Origin: Pyrrhosoma nymphula
Taxonomy: Eukaryota; Arthropoda; Insecta; Odonata; Coenagrionidae
Assembly (NCBI GenBank): GCA_963573305.1
Contig: OY754336.1
Span: forward strand, 682,001-746,000
Direction: 5' to 3'
DNA: 64,000 bases
How positions within the stretch are numbered: the stretch's first letter is position 1; every line of letters begins with the position of its first letter. Made by a program: the position numbers and the translations under genes. Below are positions 1-12,285 of this stretch, piece after piece. The notes beneath the pieces are model-generated. The model had not been told where the DNA came from. It saw only the letters and a list, made by a program, of their open reading frames with translations, and ran no database searches.

Positions 1-1937
1 AGAAAAGCTAAAAAGTTGTTATCCTATGTTAAAAACAAAATAAACGTATCATTAATTGAAATGCGATGGATATTTTGAAATCACTATCTTGGGATTTTAG
101 GGGCTACACATGCTCTAAAAGCTCGAAGTGCGTTCGCTGCAACTTTATAACAACACTTTTTTGGCACTTGCAGTGATTCATTACTTTAACAGGGAGTAAA
201 AAAAAACAAATAAAATGGACTGATTTCAAGATTCCGATAACGGCGCAAACATACATGTGTAATATGAGAAAATAAATTATTTCCGATCCATTAGCCGGAG
301 AAAATTAATTCGAGTTCCTTAAAATAAAAGTTTTCCTCCACATATGTTCAAAAAGTAAGTCCCTCCCAAAAGAAGATTTCAAATTAATAAAAATATAAAA
401 TATCACTATCCATCCTCTGAAATATTTCTTTGGCGTCCATTCTCCCTAAATTTAATAATGGTGCACGATCAATGACACTTGACCAATACCACGGAAAATA
501 ACAAAAAGAAATAAAAATTCCTTCCATCTAGGATAATTTTCCTGCAGCAAGCTACGCATTAAAAACGAAACCAGGTCATGAGTGGAAGTACTAAGTGAGA
601 TGCGGTTCTCTGTAGCATTTATTTATTCGCACATGAAAAGTGAAATAGTGGTACGAATGGGAACAGGAAGACCAAAACCGCAGAAGCATTCGTGACTGGA
701 GTCTTCCACTGATTTTTTCGACCAAAAAGGCAACTTTTGGTTTGGCTTTACCATTCGCAAACGTAGTAGCATTGTGTGGGACCTTAGAGCGACCGTAAAT
801 GAGCAAAAGAAGTAGTCTCCACGTTGACACCCGTCACGTGGTAACGCTTATCCTCACGTGGGTCCCGGTAGCAGCTACCACAAACTTTTTTCCGCCAGAG
901 ATTCTATGTTTTCAAGTGGGGAGGGAGGGTGCGAAATCCTCAATGATCAGTTATTCATCTTTTTCCCCACGCGCTGCGCCACAGGAGAAGTTCACTTGAT
1001 ACACACCATTCCAGCTACCTCTTTTTCACCACCTTTGCTCTCTTGCATCTCCGAAACCCCATACCCCCATCAAACCTAGGAGAACACACTCGAAAGAACT
1101 CTTTGGAGACTTTTCCGCTAACGCCTGGAGGAAAAAAACCAAAGAATTCGCAGTGCTCTCTCGTAAAATGTTAGAAAAGGAGAAAAAAATATAAAATCCG
1201 ATGGAAAATGAAAGAGGAAAGAAGAGCGTTGTCAAGTGAGCTGAAGGGAGGCTGAACCGTGAGCGAAAGCAAATACCAACACGGCCGGAAGCGATGACGA
1301 GGAAAGCTCGCATCTCTAACAAGAAGTCCCAAAAGGAGACGAGTGGTGGCGGGATAAGAGGACACTATGCCACACAAAAGCTAAGCCACTGCGATATAAC
1401 ACAGTAGAGTCATTCATAAGCCCTTTTACAGGACCATACAACAGAAAAATAATTAGGCTGGGTCACGGTATGCCAAGGCAACAATTTTTATTCGTCATTG
1501 TTATTCAAATTGTAAGCAGGATACCATTAGTCTTTCATAGTTATGGTTACCGTGTAATCCAAAAGTATTCACATCTCATCTTGGTTAATGGCCGTCAATT
1601 TACACGAATGGATTTATTCAGAACTTAATGATTGTAGGTGTAAATGAAAAAGTGGAAGGATTATTTAGACATATTTCATGACATGAAACCAGCATTTCTC
1701 TTTCCGAGTGTTATCTATAGTGGAGAGAGCAATTCCGATAATTGAAGGAGAAATCAGTGCAAAATAACGAGTATTACAACCGCTTCGATTGTAAGCTCCA
1801 TCGCTATCAGCCAAAATAACTGTCACGGGATGATTCCGGAATTATTTCTATGATCTTAATCTCAAAATGATCGATTATGTCAAAGCACTAGGTTTTGTGA
1901 CAAAGCATCGGTACACTTATCGGTACATCGGTACACT
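1..1937. other. Unassigned AT-rich DNA
   Basis: I see no supportable gene here. Short open frames at 799-1079 (+) and 1026-1377 (-) overlap on opposite strands, lack recognisable domains and have no flanking splice or promoter logic I can defend. A short run repeating ATCGGTACA lies at about 1908-1938, just before a degraded foldback-retroposon piece. Confidence 0.6.
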
Positions 1938-1970
1938 AAGGTGAACGATTTTTCCTCTGGGGAAACCGCA
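1938..1970 (+). repeat. Degraded fragment of the foldback retroposon (right arm only)
   Basis: This resembles the arm found intact at 55,583-55,616: AAGGTGAACGATTTTTCCTC followed by TGGGGAAACCGCA in place of TGTGGAATATCGCA. Only the arm is recognisable; neither the opposite arm nor the tail is seen. It is probably an old copy. Confidence 0.45.
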
Positions 1971-2139
1971 GTTATGTCATCTACCTAGATGCCTGAAATG
2001 TTTCAGTCAACTCACAGCTTGTCTTTAGTGCCTGATTAATAGCTTCGGAACCGATATTTAAACAGAGCAATGAGTTTATATCACAAGTCGAAAAGGTATA
2101 TTGCCGAAAATAACTAAATATATTCTTATTTTTCAAAAA

Positions 2140-2230
2140 ACACTCATGAAATTCGACGGTTCCCGGCTTCGGTATTCACCCAGAAGTAAATTCAAACCCG
2201 CGACTTGAAAAGTCAAAGACATCGCGTGGT
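2140..2230 (-). repeat. Possible tRNA-like SINE remnant
   Basis: On the minus strand the segment reads CAAGTCGCGGGTTTGAATT, close to a pol III B box (GGTTCGAATCC), downstream of a GC-rich stretch. No convincing A box is visible. The 168-codon open frame starting at 2205 (+) overlaps the end of this remnant and is low-complexity Ser/Pro/Arg/His-rich, so I do not call it a gene. Confidence 0.25.
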
Positions 2231-4589
2231 TCAGCGGCGCTCAATTCAACGTTCGGGGCCTTGGGGAAAAGTATACTCGCCATTAGTTCATCCCTCTCCG
2301 AGGGAGACCTATCCAGTTTTCATTTTCAGAAGCAAAACGAGGATCAGTAAAGAGGTTTTAAGTCAAGATCAAGACAAAACGAAGGTCATAAAGGAGAAAA
2401 GCGGCCGAGAATTTAACACTGAGAACCTAATAAAAAGCGCTCTGCCCAAAGCAAGTTCACTGCCTACACAAAACAACTCCCTGACACCTCTCCCTTCCCT
2501 GACTCCGCAAAAGAAGAGCAGTAAATCTCCTCAGCTAAGGTCCTTCTTCCATTTCCCCCGCGTTCCCCGACGCACCCAGCACCGAAGTTTCTCTAAACAT
2601 CCCCCTCACACACAGCCCCTGTTTCACCACTTCCCTCCGCACCGCCGACTACCGCTCCTCACGAGTATCTCCCTCAACGCCTCCTCCTCCAAGCCGCACT
2701 CCCGCAAATAGCGCACGTACAAAGCAACGCTTTTGTTTTCCCATAAAACCCCATTCAACTTTAACACGTAAATAATTCCCAACTTTCCGGGCGCGCACTC
2801 TCGGAGTCAGCTCCGATGGCTCAGCTGCTCCATTTCCCAGGCATTCCACTCACCCTCCCGACCACCCGCGTGGCGTCGTGCGAACTCCACAAAGATTCCC
2901 GAACTGCACGCCCCCTTTTCGTCACTTAACCACCTCGAGTCGTCCCTCGCCTCTGCATCACTTTGCGAGACCGCAACAAGAAAATGCGCTCACACGGATA
3001 CGCCATGAGTGTAGGAACTAAACCGTCCAGTTCAAACGGAGGAAAAGTTTTATTCGTAGCCATATCCGAAGACCCCTGTCGTAATGAAGCACTTTCATAA
3101 TTCCCACACTTTATTAATGCAAACCGCTCAAGTAAACAGTTCCTACGAGATTTCCTGGAGCAGAATTATTACGTTGATATCAAGGAAACAGTAGTACAAC
3201 TGTACACTATTCATTTTAACTTGGCACACGACGCATTCCAACGCTTTACGTCATTTAAAATGTAAAAAAAATCGACTAGTCTTGAAAGTTGAAAATTACG
3301 AAAATCAATGACACGCGTCGCGTCACCGGTAGAATACATTGTGAGCAGCAGTACAACTGTTTTCATTATTACAATACCGCCAATGGTTTCGGCACATTAT
3401 GACACTATCAAGACCAATATGCCGAAACCTTGGTCCGTGTGCATTAATAGAAGTGAGAAATTATACATTTTTTTTCTTACAACACGGATATTAAGTATTT
3501 GCACCAAGTCGCACTTGGAACTTCCTCTTAGGTTCACACCCAAAGAGTTGAGCTTTCCAATTTATTCAAACACGAGCATCGAACAAACAGGAACAATAAG
3601 CAACGCACAGAAACCTTTTTTTCACTTGTCTTTGATATGACTCGCGGAGGTAAAACACTAAAAACTTTGGAGAGGTCTAGAATGGACAAACGAGCAAGAG
3701 GTCAAAAGAATAATAAAAGGAAAACATTGAATCCCAAAATACATCCGGATGCCATCAAACATTGTTCATTAAGTTTAAACTTCTTTCGTGGCAATACTTA
3801 AGCAAATATCACTCCACATCCGAATACCATGTACTAAATGATCAAACGGGTATCGGCTATCCATCGAACATTACCAAAGGAGAGCAAAAAACTAATTTAC
3901 CGACTTACGATGGATTAAAGAGGACTTAAAAAGGAAGGAAAGACTTCCTTCTCCGTCACACTTGAACTTTTCATACGATTTCGTTTTTAATCCCACCCAT
4001 TGTTTTTTACCTCCCTCTTCCTCGCTTTTTTCTTCCATCATTGCCTTCAACACCCCAATACTCCAAAATTTGCAACATTAAACTATTCCTGGCCCTTATG
4101 ATCTCCTTAAACAACTCTCTTTCCACTCAAACCAAGTGCATCCACGGGGATCCTGTCCCCATAGATTCCGGTTTCAATACAATTAAACGTAACACTAAAA
4201 CTTAAAAAAAAAATAAGTGTCCATATTTATTGCAAAACGAACAACAAAAATAAACACAAAAATTCCAGGCAGAGAATTAATGTAGGTTATGAAGAAAACC
4301 TATTCCAATAAAAAACTTTGATGTAACCTCAGGTATGAGAGGTTTGAACACCTCTCATAAATACGCATCTTTTTATTTAGTTGAGAGCTACCACTCTATC
4401 TCCCAAATAGATTTTCTTCTAAGGATATTAGAAATGCAAGCCCATTCCGGACACTCAAATTTCCATTCTATGGACTTAAAAGTCCTTTTACGAAAGACTT
4501 AATTGAGGACCCATTACGCCATTCCCGATCCTTTATGCAGAAGGTGATTTTAAAACTACCTTTTTTGAACTCATCTCTTGCAAAGAGTG
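2231..4589. other. Unassigned DNA
   Basis: No gene or defined mobile element is supported. The interval is C/T-rich on the plus strand from about 2430 to 2960 and AT-rich afterwards. Open frames at 2205-2711 (+) and 3308-3640 (+) show no domain, and their composition follows the local base bias. Confidence 0.55.
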
Positions 4590-5960
4590 AAATTGTATTA
4601 AGAAGGCAAGGAGAGAAGGCGACAGCAAATGGAGCCAGAGTTCAGGCAAAACGAAATCGATTCCGGCGAGGATGAAAGGGATTTAGCAAACTGAGGAACA
4701 GAAAGAACAAGAGAGCGCACGGCGAATAATTGGGGAAAAAGCTAAGCTTAATTACGAGGCAGGTAGGCATTATTACGCGGGTAGGCAGAAATGAGGGGAA
4801 AGAAAACGCAACGGAGAAGTCGGAAAACGCGAGAGGAGGATTGATTGACGTGATGATGAAGGAGGAAGGTCCGAAAACAAGCAAAGAGAGCAATTCCACT
4901 TAAAAGGAGCGTGGCGAGCAGCAAGCAAGGAGGAAAAGAAATGAATGATGCGCAGAGTTAGGAAGTGAAAGCAAAGTTCCGCAAGCAATGTTTAAAGATG
5001 AGAGAAGAGGCTCCCGACCGGGAGTTCAGAGGGAGAGAAGAGAACAAGCAGTGGAATGAAGGCTTTTGAAGCTAAATCCTTCAGAAAAACTAAAGACGAA
5101 GAGCAGCAGCTTTAAAAGGAGAAGTTAAGTTTTCACGAGGATTAGATGTCCGGGGAAAGTAAAACTTAAGCAACGAACTGAGGTGAAAAATGGGTCACGG
5201 TTAAGGAGGCGAAAAATGAAAAGGGGGGAAAATAATTTCAAAAATAGGCACATTACGAGAACAGCGGTTAAAAATGGCTCCAAGTGGAAGGGCTGGACTA
5301 AGAGGAATCGTTACACCGGAAAAGGAAATGCAGAGGTGAGACCGGGTGGAATTGAAGAGAGTTGCGAGGATACCTTTAATTTCTTCTTTTTGCAAGAAAA
5401 GTAAAGGGGAGGGACGTTAGGCAGAGGAACGGGGGATATGTTCAGGGATCGTGAGAGGGGGGGAAGGAGTGAAGGGGGAGGGGGGGAAGGGTAAGGGAGC
5501 TCCGGAGGTTACAGCGAAATGAAAAGGAGAGAATAAGGGCAAGGAGGCCGGATGGCGGGGCGGAGAGGAAAATGGTGGAAGATGTCCGGAGGTGGAATGG
5601 CAGGGCAGAGAATAGAAAAGAGGAGAGTAGGACGAGGAGGGATGTGGGGCGGGAGAAACGCCGGGGGAAATTCTTTAATGTCCGAGGGACGAAGGAGAGA
5701 GAGAGAGAGATGGAGGGTAGTAGAAGGCGAACCCGCTTTAATTCCACCAATGGGAAGATGGGAACATAACGACCGAGTTGTCTTAGAGGAGAGAGCGTGG
5801 AGAGAGGGTGAGGCGGCCTGAGGCGAAGGCCGGAGGGAAAAAGGTGAAATGAAGCGCGGGATGAAAGCTGGGAATGCGTATACGACGGGTGTGCATGGCG
5901 GGAGGGGAGAGGGGGGTGTGTGTGGAGAAGGGGAACATTTTTCGAAAATTCATTCGAACG
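4590..5960. other. Long purine-rich tract
   Basis: The plus strand is dominated by A and G for about 1.4 kb, with long GGGGGGAAGG-like stretches at 5455-5500 and a short (GA)n at about 5695-5710. Such homopurine stretches can form triplex (H-DNA) structures, and they open reading frames on the pyrimidine strand (175 codons at 5442-5969) that read as Ser/Pro/Leu/Phe-rich nonsense. I see no protein domain. It may be a regulatory or chromatin-organising tract, or a decayed purine-rich repeat. Confidence 0.6.
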
Positions 5961-7640
5961 AGATAACAATCGTATTGTTCCTTATTTCTTTCATATTCCT
6001 CGCCAGGTAAACCACTAACCCTAAAACCCTTTTTGTGCGAAATGAACCAGGTCTGAGAGTAAAAGCTGAACGAGAAAATTGGATTTTTACAGTAATTTAA
6101 CGATATTGAAAAGAAACATACACTGAAACGAGTAAAGGAAAGAAAAGAGAAAACCAGCCGGGAGATATTTATTGGTATCTATATATATTAATTTTGTATC
6201 GTGTCAGTCAGTCAGTCATTCTGTATCCATTTTGTTGATTTCTCTTTCAATTTTTGATCTAGAGAAATGAGGTTTGGTGCATTAAATGTGGATTCTCTGT
6301 CTGTATGATTTGGTAGTAGTTATGGATTTTTAGCAGTTAGTGGTAACAAAAAAAAATGCAAAAAACCGTGGCAATTAAGCTCATAATCCGTAAAAACAGC
6401 TAAACGACGATGAATTTATAAATGTTAGCAACGGTGAAGTATACAAACAGTACTCATTACTTTACAATCAGTTACAAACCGTATGAACATATAAACGTCG
6501 TTAATTTATCCTTTTCAGGTAAATGTTGATTGTACTACGATATCTGTATTACTTTATTTTCATTTATATTATTTCCCTTGATATATAGCTACTTTTACGC
6601 GAATGAAGTTATTTAGTGAAGATATTTAGAAATTATCCGGGTGAATGTTTAAATGTATGCCACTCCATAACAATAAGGTTCATGTCAAATTTCTGTAAAC
6701 TCAATGTTAATATAATCAATTAAGTGCTTTGATATTGCCCTTCCCTTGATTTGGTTTTATTGCATAAGATATATGATTAGCTAGCGTAAGTGAAATGAAC
6801 CTCAAGAGTTTTCCATGCACTTCACGTCGAAAGTTTAGAAGTATTACTTATACCAATGATATACGAATGTGCGAGAAACTGACCTCGGAGATAATTCATT
6901 ACCAGTATTTGTTAATGTATGTCAAATATTGCTCCCGTTCTTGCTGTTTAGGGGAAGTAAAATTGCCAGTGGGTCACCTCAAGAGCACACCAGACAGAGA
7001 CTGCCTGCAAAGCAGGCAGCAGGTCTGCTAGTCTTTTTTTTATTAAAACCAAAGAGAACCGAGAATCACACGGTTGAAACAAAGAAGAAATGTTATGTTT
7101 CTGCTAAAATCCCATAACTACTTGTTAAGACAGCGGCTAACCACCTGGGGTGCACAGGCGCAGATGAACCATGGCTTGGATTTGCGTTGCACATGCACGC
7201 GAAAAAAGTTGAAAAATGTAAGCGGTAAGGCTGTAATAACATCTTAAACGCACAGAACAAATAAATGCCTAATTTGCGTACAATATCCATAGAGCGACGA
7301 ATTCAATGATAGATCAACAAAAAACTTCCCAAACAAATTCTGTCGACTGCAAAGTCGCCAAATTATTCATTCCAACCTCCACGTGACGACAACAGCCAGG
7401 GAATAAATTAAGAGGCTACCGAAAGCAAACTGAAAGCGAGGAAACAATTAAGAGGCTAGACGACGTCCCAAAGCAAAACCGAAGAGGGAGAATGTGGGAA
7501 GGCATGCCGAGCGGATTCCAAGGCGAATTCGTGGGCTTTGGGGCGAGGGAGAAGAAATAGGAGCGGCGGTGGAGGAGTAAGGGGGAACGAGTAGCGTCAA
7601 GTCGACGGAAGCGAAGATTCGGTAGTGACAGAATGAGTGA
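5961..7640. other. Unassigned AT-rich DNA with a small microsatellite
   Basis: No gene is supported. A short (CAGT)n run sits at about 6203-6218. The overlapping open frames at 6795-7117 carry no recognisable domain. From about 7430 the plus strand becomes purine-rich. Confidence 0.5.
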
Positions 7641-7870
7641 TCAGGATGAGATGGTGGCCAGAGGACCAGCTTACCATCCCGTGCGTCCGGTTCGAATCCT
7701 AGATATGTTTCAGTGGCGGACATTTTCAGTATACCTTGACCCCCTATTTGAAGGTCATGTTGAGGGCACTTCAAGCGTAATACTTGAGTTCCTCAGACGG
7801 GACATTAAGGACCCATTGGCGCCTTTCGTTTACAATAAACTAATACCTCATCCAGGGATTCTCTCCACCC
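7641..7870 (+). repeat. tRNA-derived SINE copy
   Basis: A perfect B box (GGTTCGAATCC at 7689-7699) follows a tRNA-like segment starting about 7641 (GATGGTGGCCAGAGGACCAG). The body continues to about 7870 and contains TTGGCGCCTTTCGTT and CAGGGATTCTCTCC. A related body segment occurs at 19,250-19,335 (TTGGCTCCTTTCGTT then CAGGTTTCTCT), which supports a dispersed family. The 3' tail is eroded. An 89-codon open frame over it (7633-7902) is a product of the SINE sequence. Confidence 0.6.
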
Positions 7871-9080
7871 TTCCCCCAATCCTTAAGTGCTTTAACCTTT
7901 AACACCTTAACTTACCAATCCTTAAATGCACAATGACCTCACCTGACTGTCGCCTCTCCAAATAACCAACCAACCACTCGAATGAGGAATGAGGAGACGA
8001 AAGAAGGGGAATAAGACGAAGAAACGAGAGACGTGAAAAGGCCTTAAAAAATAAATCCTCTACCCATCTGGGGTTGGAAGTGAGGAGGAATTACTGGATG
8101 GGAAAAAAGGACAATTCCCTTCGGTAAGGGTGATAGCGAGAGAGTTTAGCTGGGTGCACGGAGCAGTGAGTAGTGACAGGAGATGCGGAAGGTGGGGCAG
8201 AGGAAAACTCAGAAGGAAAAACAGAGATGTCGGGGGGCTTAGCACGATTTCGGACGTGAACTGCAGGAAGTACAAAGGGTCGGCTTATTAGGATGTAACA
8301 AAACTAAATGTTAAGATCAGAAAAGAAGGCAGGGAGAGGAAATCAAGTGCAAAAAGTCAAAGAGAAAGATGAAAGGGCAACATCAAAAGATGGGAAGAGT
8401 CTCATTATTTGATTCCGTTCCAATAAATATCGAGAGCCACTTCAGCTAAATCGTGAACTAATATCACCGCACGGGAACCAATCACCGAGAGAGCATGACA
8501 TCCTGGAAAATATCTTCACTATTGACACCACCTTAAGATTTACGAACACGTGCTGGACTCATTTAACGCTACGTGTCGGTAATTTGGACGTAAGAAAAAA
8601 AACACGACGAAAGCTATTTAAGCCTACTTCCCGAGAGAATCAAATCAGATTCCACACCGTAGAGAGTCAGCAAGCGCTTCGCTGGAAATCCCCCGAGGCT
8701 CCTCCGAAAAGAAGCGAGCGAAAAGTGGGTCCCTACGAAAGGACAATCGAAGGAGAAAAAGACGAACCAAAGAGGAGGAACGTGGAAGAGGGGGATGCGG
8801 AGGACCGTAAGGAAAGGATTGAAGAAAATAGGGAGAAGGGAGGGCAACAGATGAGACGAAAGGAGAGAGAGAGAGAAAGTAAGTGGTAGATGGAAGAATT
8901 GAATTTAATGCCACAGAGTCAAACGAAATAGGAAGAAATAATAAAGAGACGTATCTCTCGCTTCCACAGCTCAGCCCATCCGCACTACTTTCACGCCCTA
9001 CTTCTCTCTCTCTCAAGACCACCGCCGAAATTTCATTTTTTTCAATCCCGATACCCTTTCACAGAGTGAGTGTCTAAGAA
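7871..9080. other. Purine-rich tracts without a gene
   Basis: Plus-strand purine-rich stretches occur at about 7980-8040, 8290-8400 and 8580-8890, with a short (GA)n at about 8864-8877. Opposed open frames (8584-8889 +, 8645-9022 -) have Arg/Glu/Lys-rich or Leu/Ser/Pro-rich composition that mirrors the base bias. Confidence 0.5.
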
Positions 9081-11640
9081 AAGAGTGCCAACGAATCCGA
9101 AGAAGATGGGAGAGTCCGCAGAGAGCGAGTCGGGCCTTAAGAAACGTCTCTACGACGCCTTGAGACCCCCTTCCCCCCCACGCTCACCAACCCCCGATCC
9201 CCTCCTTATTACTTTTAACGCCCTCCCATGGAGCAGACCACTCCCGATAGTTACGCCTGAAATTTTGAACCCCCTTTCCAGAACGAAACCCATCCTGTCC
9301 TCTGACATTTCCGGGCAAGTGCTACTTCCCCGTCCCGGAAAAAAAAGAACTTAGTGCGAAGACTGGCGCTGAAAAATGTTATTTCCACCCAATCTCCCCA
9401 AACGCATATCCGAAACATTCCCGTGGGAGAGACTTTTTCCTTATTAGGAATACTGCGGAGGACTCCTCCATACCGGAAAAAGAAATGAAGGCCTAACTCA
9501 GCATGCTCTCGGCAAAGGTACACTGTGGAAAAGGAAGAAGGGTAGGGCAGGTGCTTCGCGAGGCAAAAATTATTCTTTACCGCCTCATCAAAACTTTATA
9601 GCTTCATCAGCCACGAGGAAGAACAGTGAAAGAAAATGACGCACACTGAAGGGTAAGGAAGGAGAGACAGGGAAGCTAATTCAGTGAGATGGCCATTCGA
9701 ATTTATTACCCACAGGAGTGCGAAAAACGCTTAGTTTTCAAGATTCGGCGAATCACAGACTATTAAAATTATACAACCACTATATTCGATTTACACTTGA
9801 AACTTATCCAGGCTAATACAGGCTAAAATGGCTAAATAATAACAATTAATTAAACCAAAGCTGTAGTAAAATACAAGCTATACGTCCTCCTTCCTGAGCT
9901 GATCAAGTTCCAGGAATTAACTGCATTTGTTGCAGAGACCGGCATTCCTTTTCTGCACCAGAACTAGAGGTAAGTTTTTGAAGCATTAAAGAAGAAACAC
10001 AAACTTCAGAGAAGAAAGATGAGAGGGACTTAACGATTCGTCGTTAGAATTACAATCACCAACTATTAAGAAAACAAAAATCGTGATTTTACGCACGTGC
10101 GTCGTGATTTATTTCGCGGCCATTTTATTCTTATCGACGGTATGTACACTAATTATTGCTTTAAGGAAGTAAAGATTTACACGTAGATTAATTGATTAAC
10201 ACTTTTAATCCAGGAGACAATATCGACTAAATCTTTCACGTAATAATGAGAAATAAGATATCTAATAATTGGAATTTAGATATAGAATATTTACCACTTG
10301 AACTCATCAATATTTGCCGATAGGAGCAAGGTACACTTCATTAATAGGGGAGAATAGAAGAAGTTTTCATAGAAACTATAATTCCAGATTGTACAATTAT
10401 GAATAAATACATAATAAGCAAATAAAGAAATAATGTAAGATACTAAAATATTAAAAAATGAAGTGGTCTATGTTAAGGGCTCATTGTTATGCTAGAGGGT
10501 GAATTATTCAGAAATTCCGTAACGAACGCATGCTCACTCATATGAGAATATTTACAAACAACAAACTTCAAATAAATTCAGGATTACATCTCATAGTAGG
10601 TACTAAGCACTTCATAAGAAACAACAGCAAAATTTTCTACGCTGATACCATGAATGAAGAAAGCGTGAAGAGTATAGCCACGAAAAACTTAGGTCAAATT
10701 ATGCTTACGAACAAAACAATACACGCATACGAAGAAATTCCTTGGACGCATTCATTTTTTTAAGAGAGAACACCAGCGGCAATGAGAGGAGCGAGAACGT
10801 CCAGACGAAGCGAAGGATGCGAACGCACGAAATATAATGAACAGCGGTCCGCACGAAACAATACACACACAAAAAATGACTCCTCCCTGGAAAAACAAGA
10901 GAGCAAGAGGGCGCGCGGAGTCAAGTTTTCCCTCGACACATTTGATGGCGAAAATAATAAAAAAAAATGAAAGCAGCACGGAGGTGCTTCACAGCGAAAC
11001 GGACTTCGGTCAAGTGCAGAACGTGAGGTGCACGAAGCGGATGGAGCGGCGAGCTTCGAGCAAATGATTTCGTAAGAGGAGAGGGATGATAAAGAAAAAC
11101 CTTCGTTTCGTTCTTTGTCTCACAGCAAGGTTACAGCACAGCCTCTTTCTCTCTCTCTCTCGTCAGCCGAGGCGACTATCCTTTTGTCACCACACTAAAA
11201 ATGCAGAGTGTAAATAGACGAGCGCGCCAATGCTGGAGCAAATGCAGGAGCGGAAACACCGTCCTTGCAAACGAGCGAGGTGAGTGGCCCCCGGGAGGAC
11301 TTTCGGGCACGCAAATTGCCAAGCGGGTTGCTCGCCAAGGCAGAGACACTTTCAACCAAGCCTCGGAAAATACACACGCACTTTAGGACACTGCGTCGTC
11401 ACGGACACACCCCGCGGAGAGCGACGATGGCACCCAACAACTTCTACATGCAGGTAAAAATAACCAACAGACTCTGCCTCCACCAGGGAGACTTCAACAG
11501 AGACCACGGATACACCTACTGTTTGAAAATAACTAAGCAGTAACAATGCTTACTCGATATTAGATTTCTTTTTTGAACCTTTTGCGGCTCGTACAGGGAT
11601 ACACAACTATTCGGGTGTATATGCCGTGTGTTGATCGGTG
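9081..11640. other. Unassigned DNA
   Basis: I see no gene or complete repeat. A 94-codon Pro/Ser/Thr-rich frame at 9070-9354 (+) is not recognised. Positions 9,720-10,760 are very AT-rich. From 10,780 to 11,460 GC content rises with several overlapping frames on both strands. A (CT)n run lies at about 11,147-11,161. Confidence 0.45.
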
Positions 11641-11642
11641 TT

Positions 11643-11697
11643 AGCTCGACGTTTCGTACCTCTGCTGGTTACTTCTTCAAGGGGAAGTAAGTGCTCG
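11643..11697 (-). repeat. Hairpin/GAAACG motif related to the 36.6 and 43.1 kb hairpins
   Basis: On the minus strand: TTGAAGAA, a small stem (GUAACC with GGUAC around a short loop), then GAAACGTCGAG. The order of a CTGAWGA-like box, a stem and GAAAC resembles a degenerate hammerhead core and matches the two long hairpins further downstream. It stands alone here, without an inverted partner. Confidence 0.35.
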
Positions 11698-11735
11698 CTG
11701 CCGGCGTCGTTTTTATAAAGGCAGTTATCTGTAAG

Positions 11736-12285
11736 GGGCTATTCAAGTATTACGTAAGGCGATTTTTACAACTTTATAACCCTCACCCACCCCTCCATGT
11801 AAAACAATGAAACATTTACCGAACCCTCCCCTCCAAATCCTACGTAAGTTATCAGACATTTTTGCAACCATGGACATAGATAGTAAACTATGGGGAATTC
11901 TATCTCAAAATGCGCAAAAACTGACCTCATCACGGATATCGCAAACTGTTTTTTATATTTCACGATTCGCTGAGCGCACAACTCACAAAACATTCGATCT
12001 TTGAAAATGCGACATCTCCAAACCAATGAACGCAACGAATTGTTTGTAAGATTTTCTATAGTTTAGTATACATTCAAGCGAACCGCCGCGGCAGTGATCC
12101 TAAAAAGTAATATTTTTCCTACGAAAATAATTTTAAAAAGTGATAAAAATACGAATTCAGAAGGGGCATTATACCTTAGGTAAAACTGCCTCGGACCCCC
12201 TCACCCCCTTACGTAAGACAACGTAAGAAAAGCCCGGAACACCCCTTCCTCCCAAAAACGTCTTATGTAATACTTGAATTAAGTG
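11736..12285. mobile_element. Non-autonomous TIR DNA transposon (MITE-like), ~550 bp
   Basis: The left end reads ATTCAAGTATTACGTAAGGC (11,741-11,760) and the right end is its inverse with a few changes (TCTTATGTAATACTTGAATT, 12,261-12,280), giving inverted ends of about 27 bp. Inside, both subterminal regions carry C-rich runs and further TACGTAAG motifs (about 11,840 and 12,209-12,228). No transposase frame is present; the 89- and 65-codon frames inside show no domain. The target duplication is not clear, so the superfamily is left open. Confidence 0.6.

Noticed and set aside
2205..2711. 168-codon plus-strand frame
   Set aside because: Ser/Pro/Arg/His-rich composition follows the C/T-rich DNA, it starts inside a tRNA-like remnant, and no domain is visible.
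5442..5969. 175-codon minus-strand frame
   Set aside because: It is the pyrimidine strand of a homopurine tract; the residues (Leu, Ser, Pro, Phe) are what such DNA must encode.
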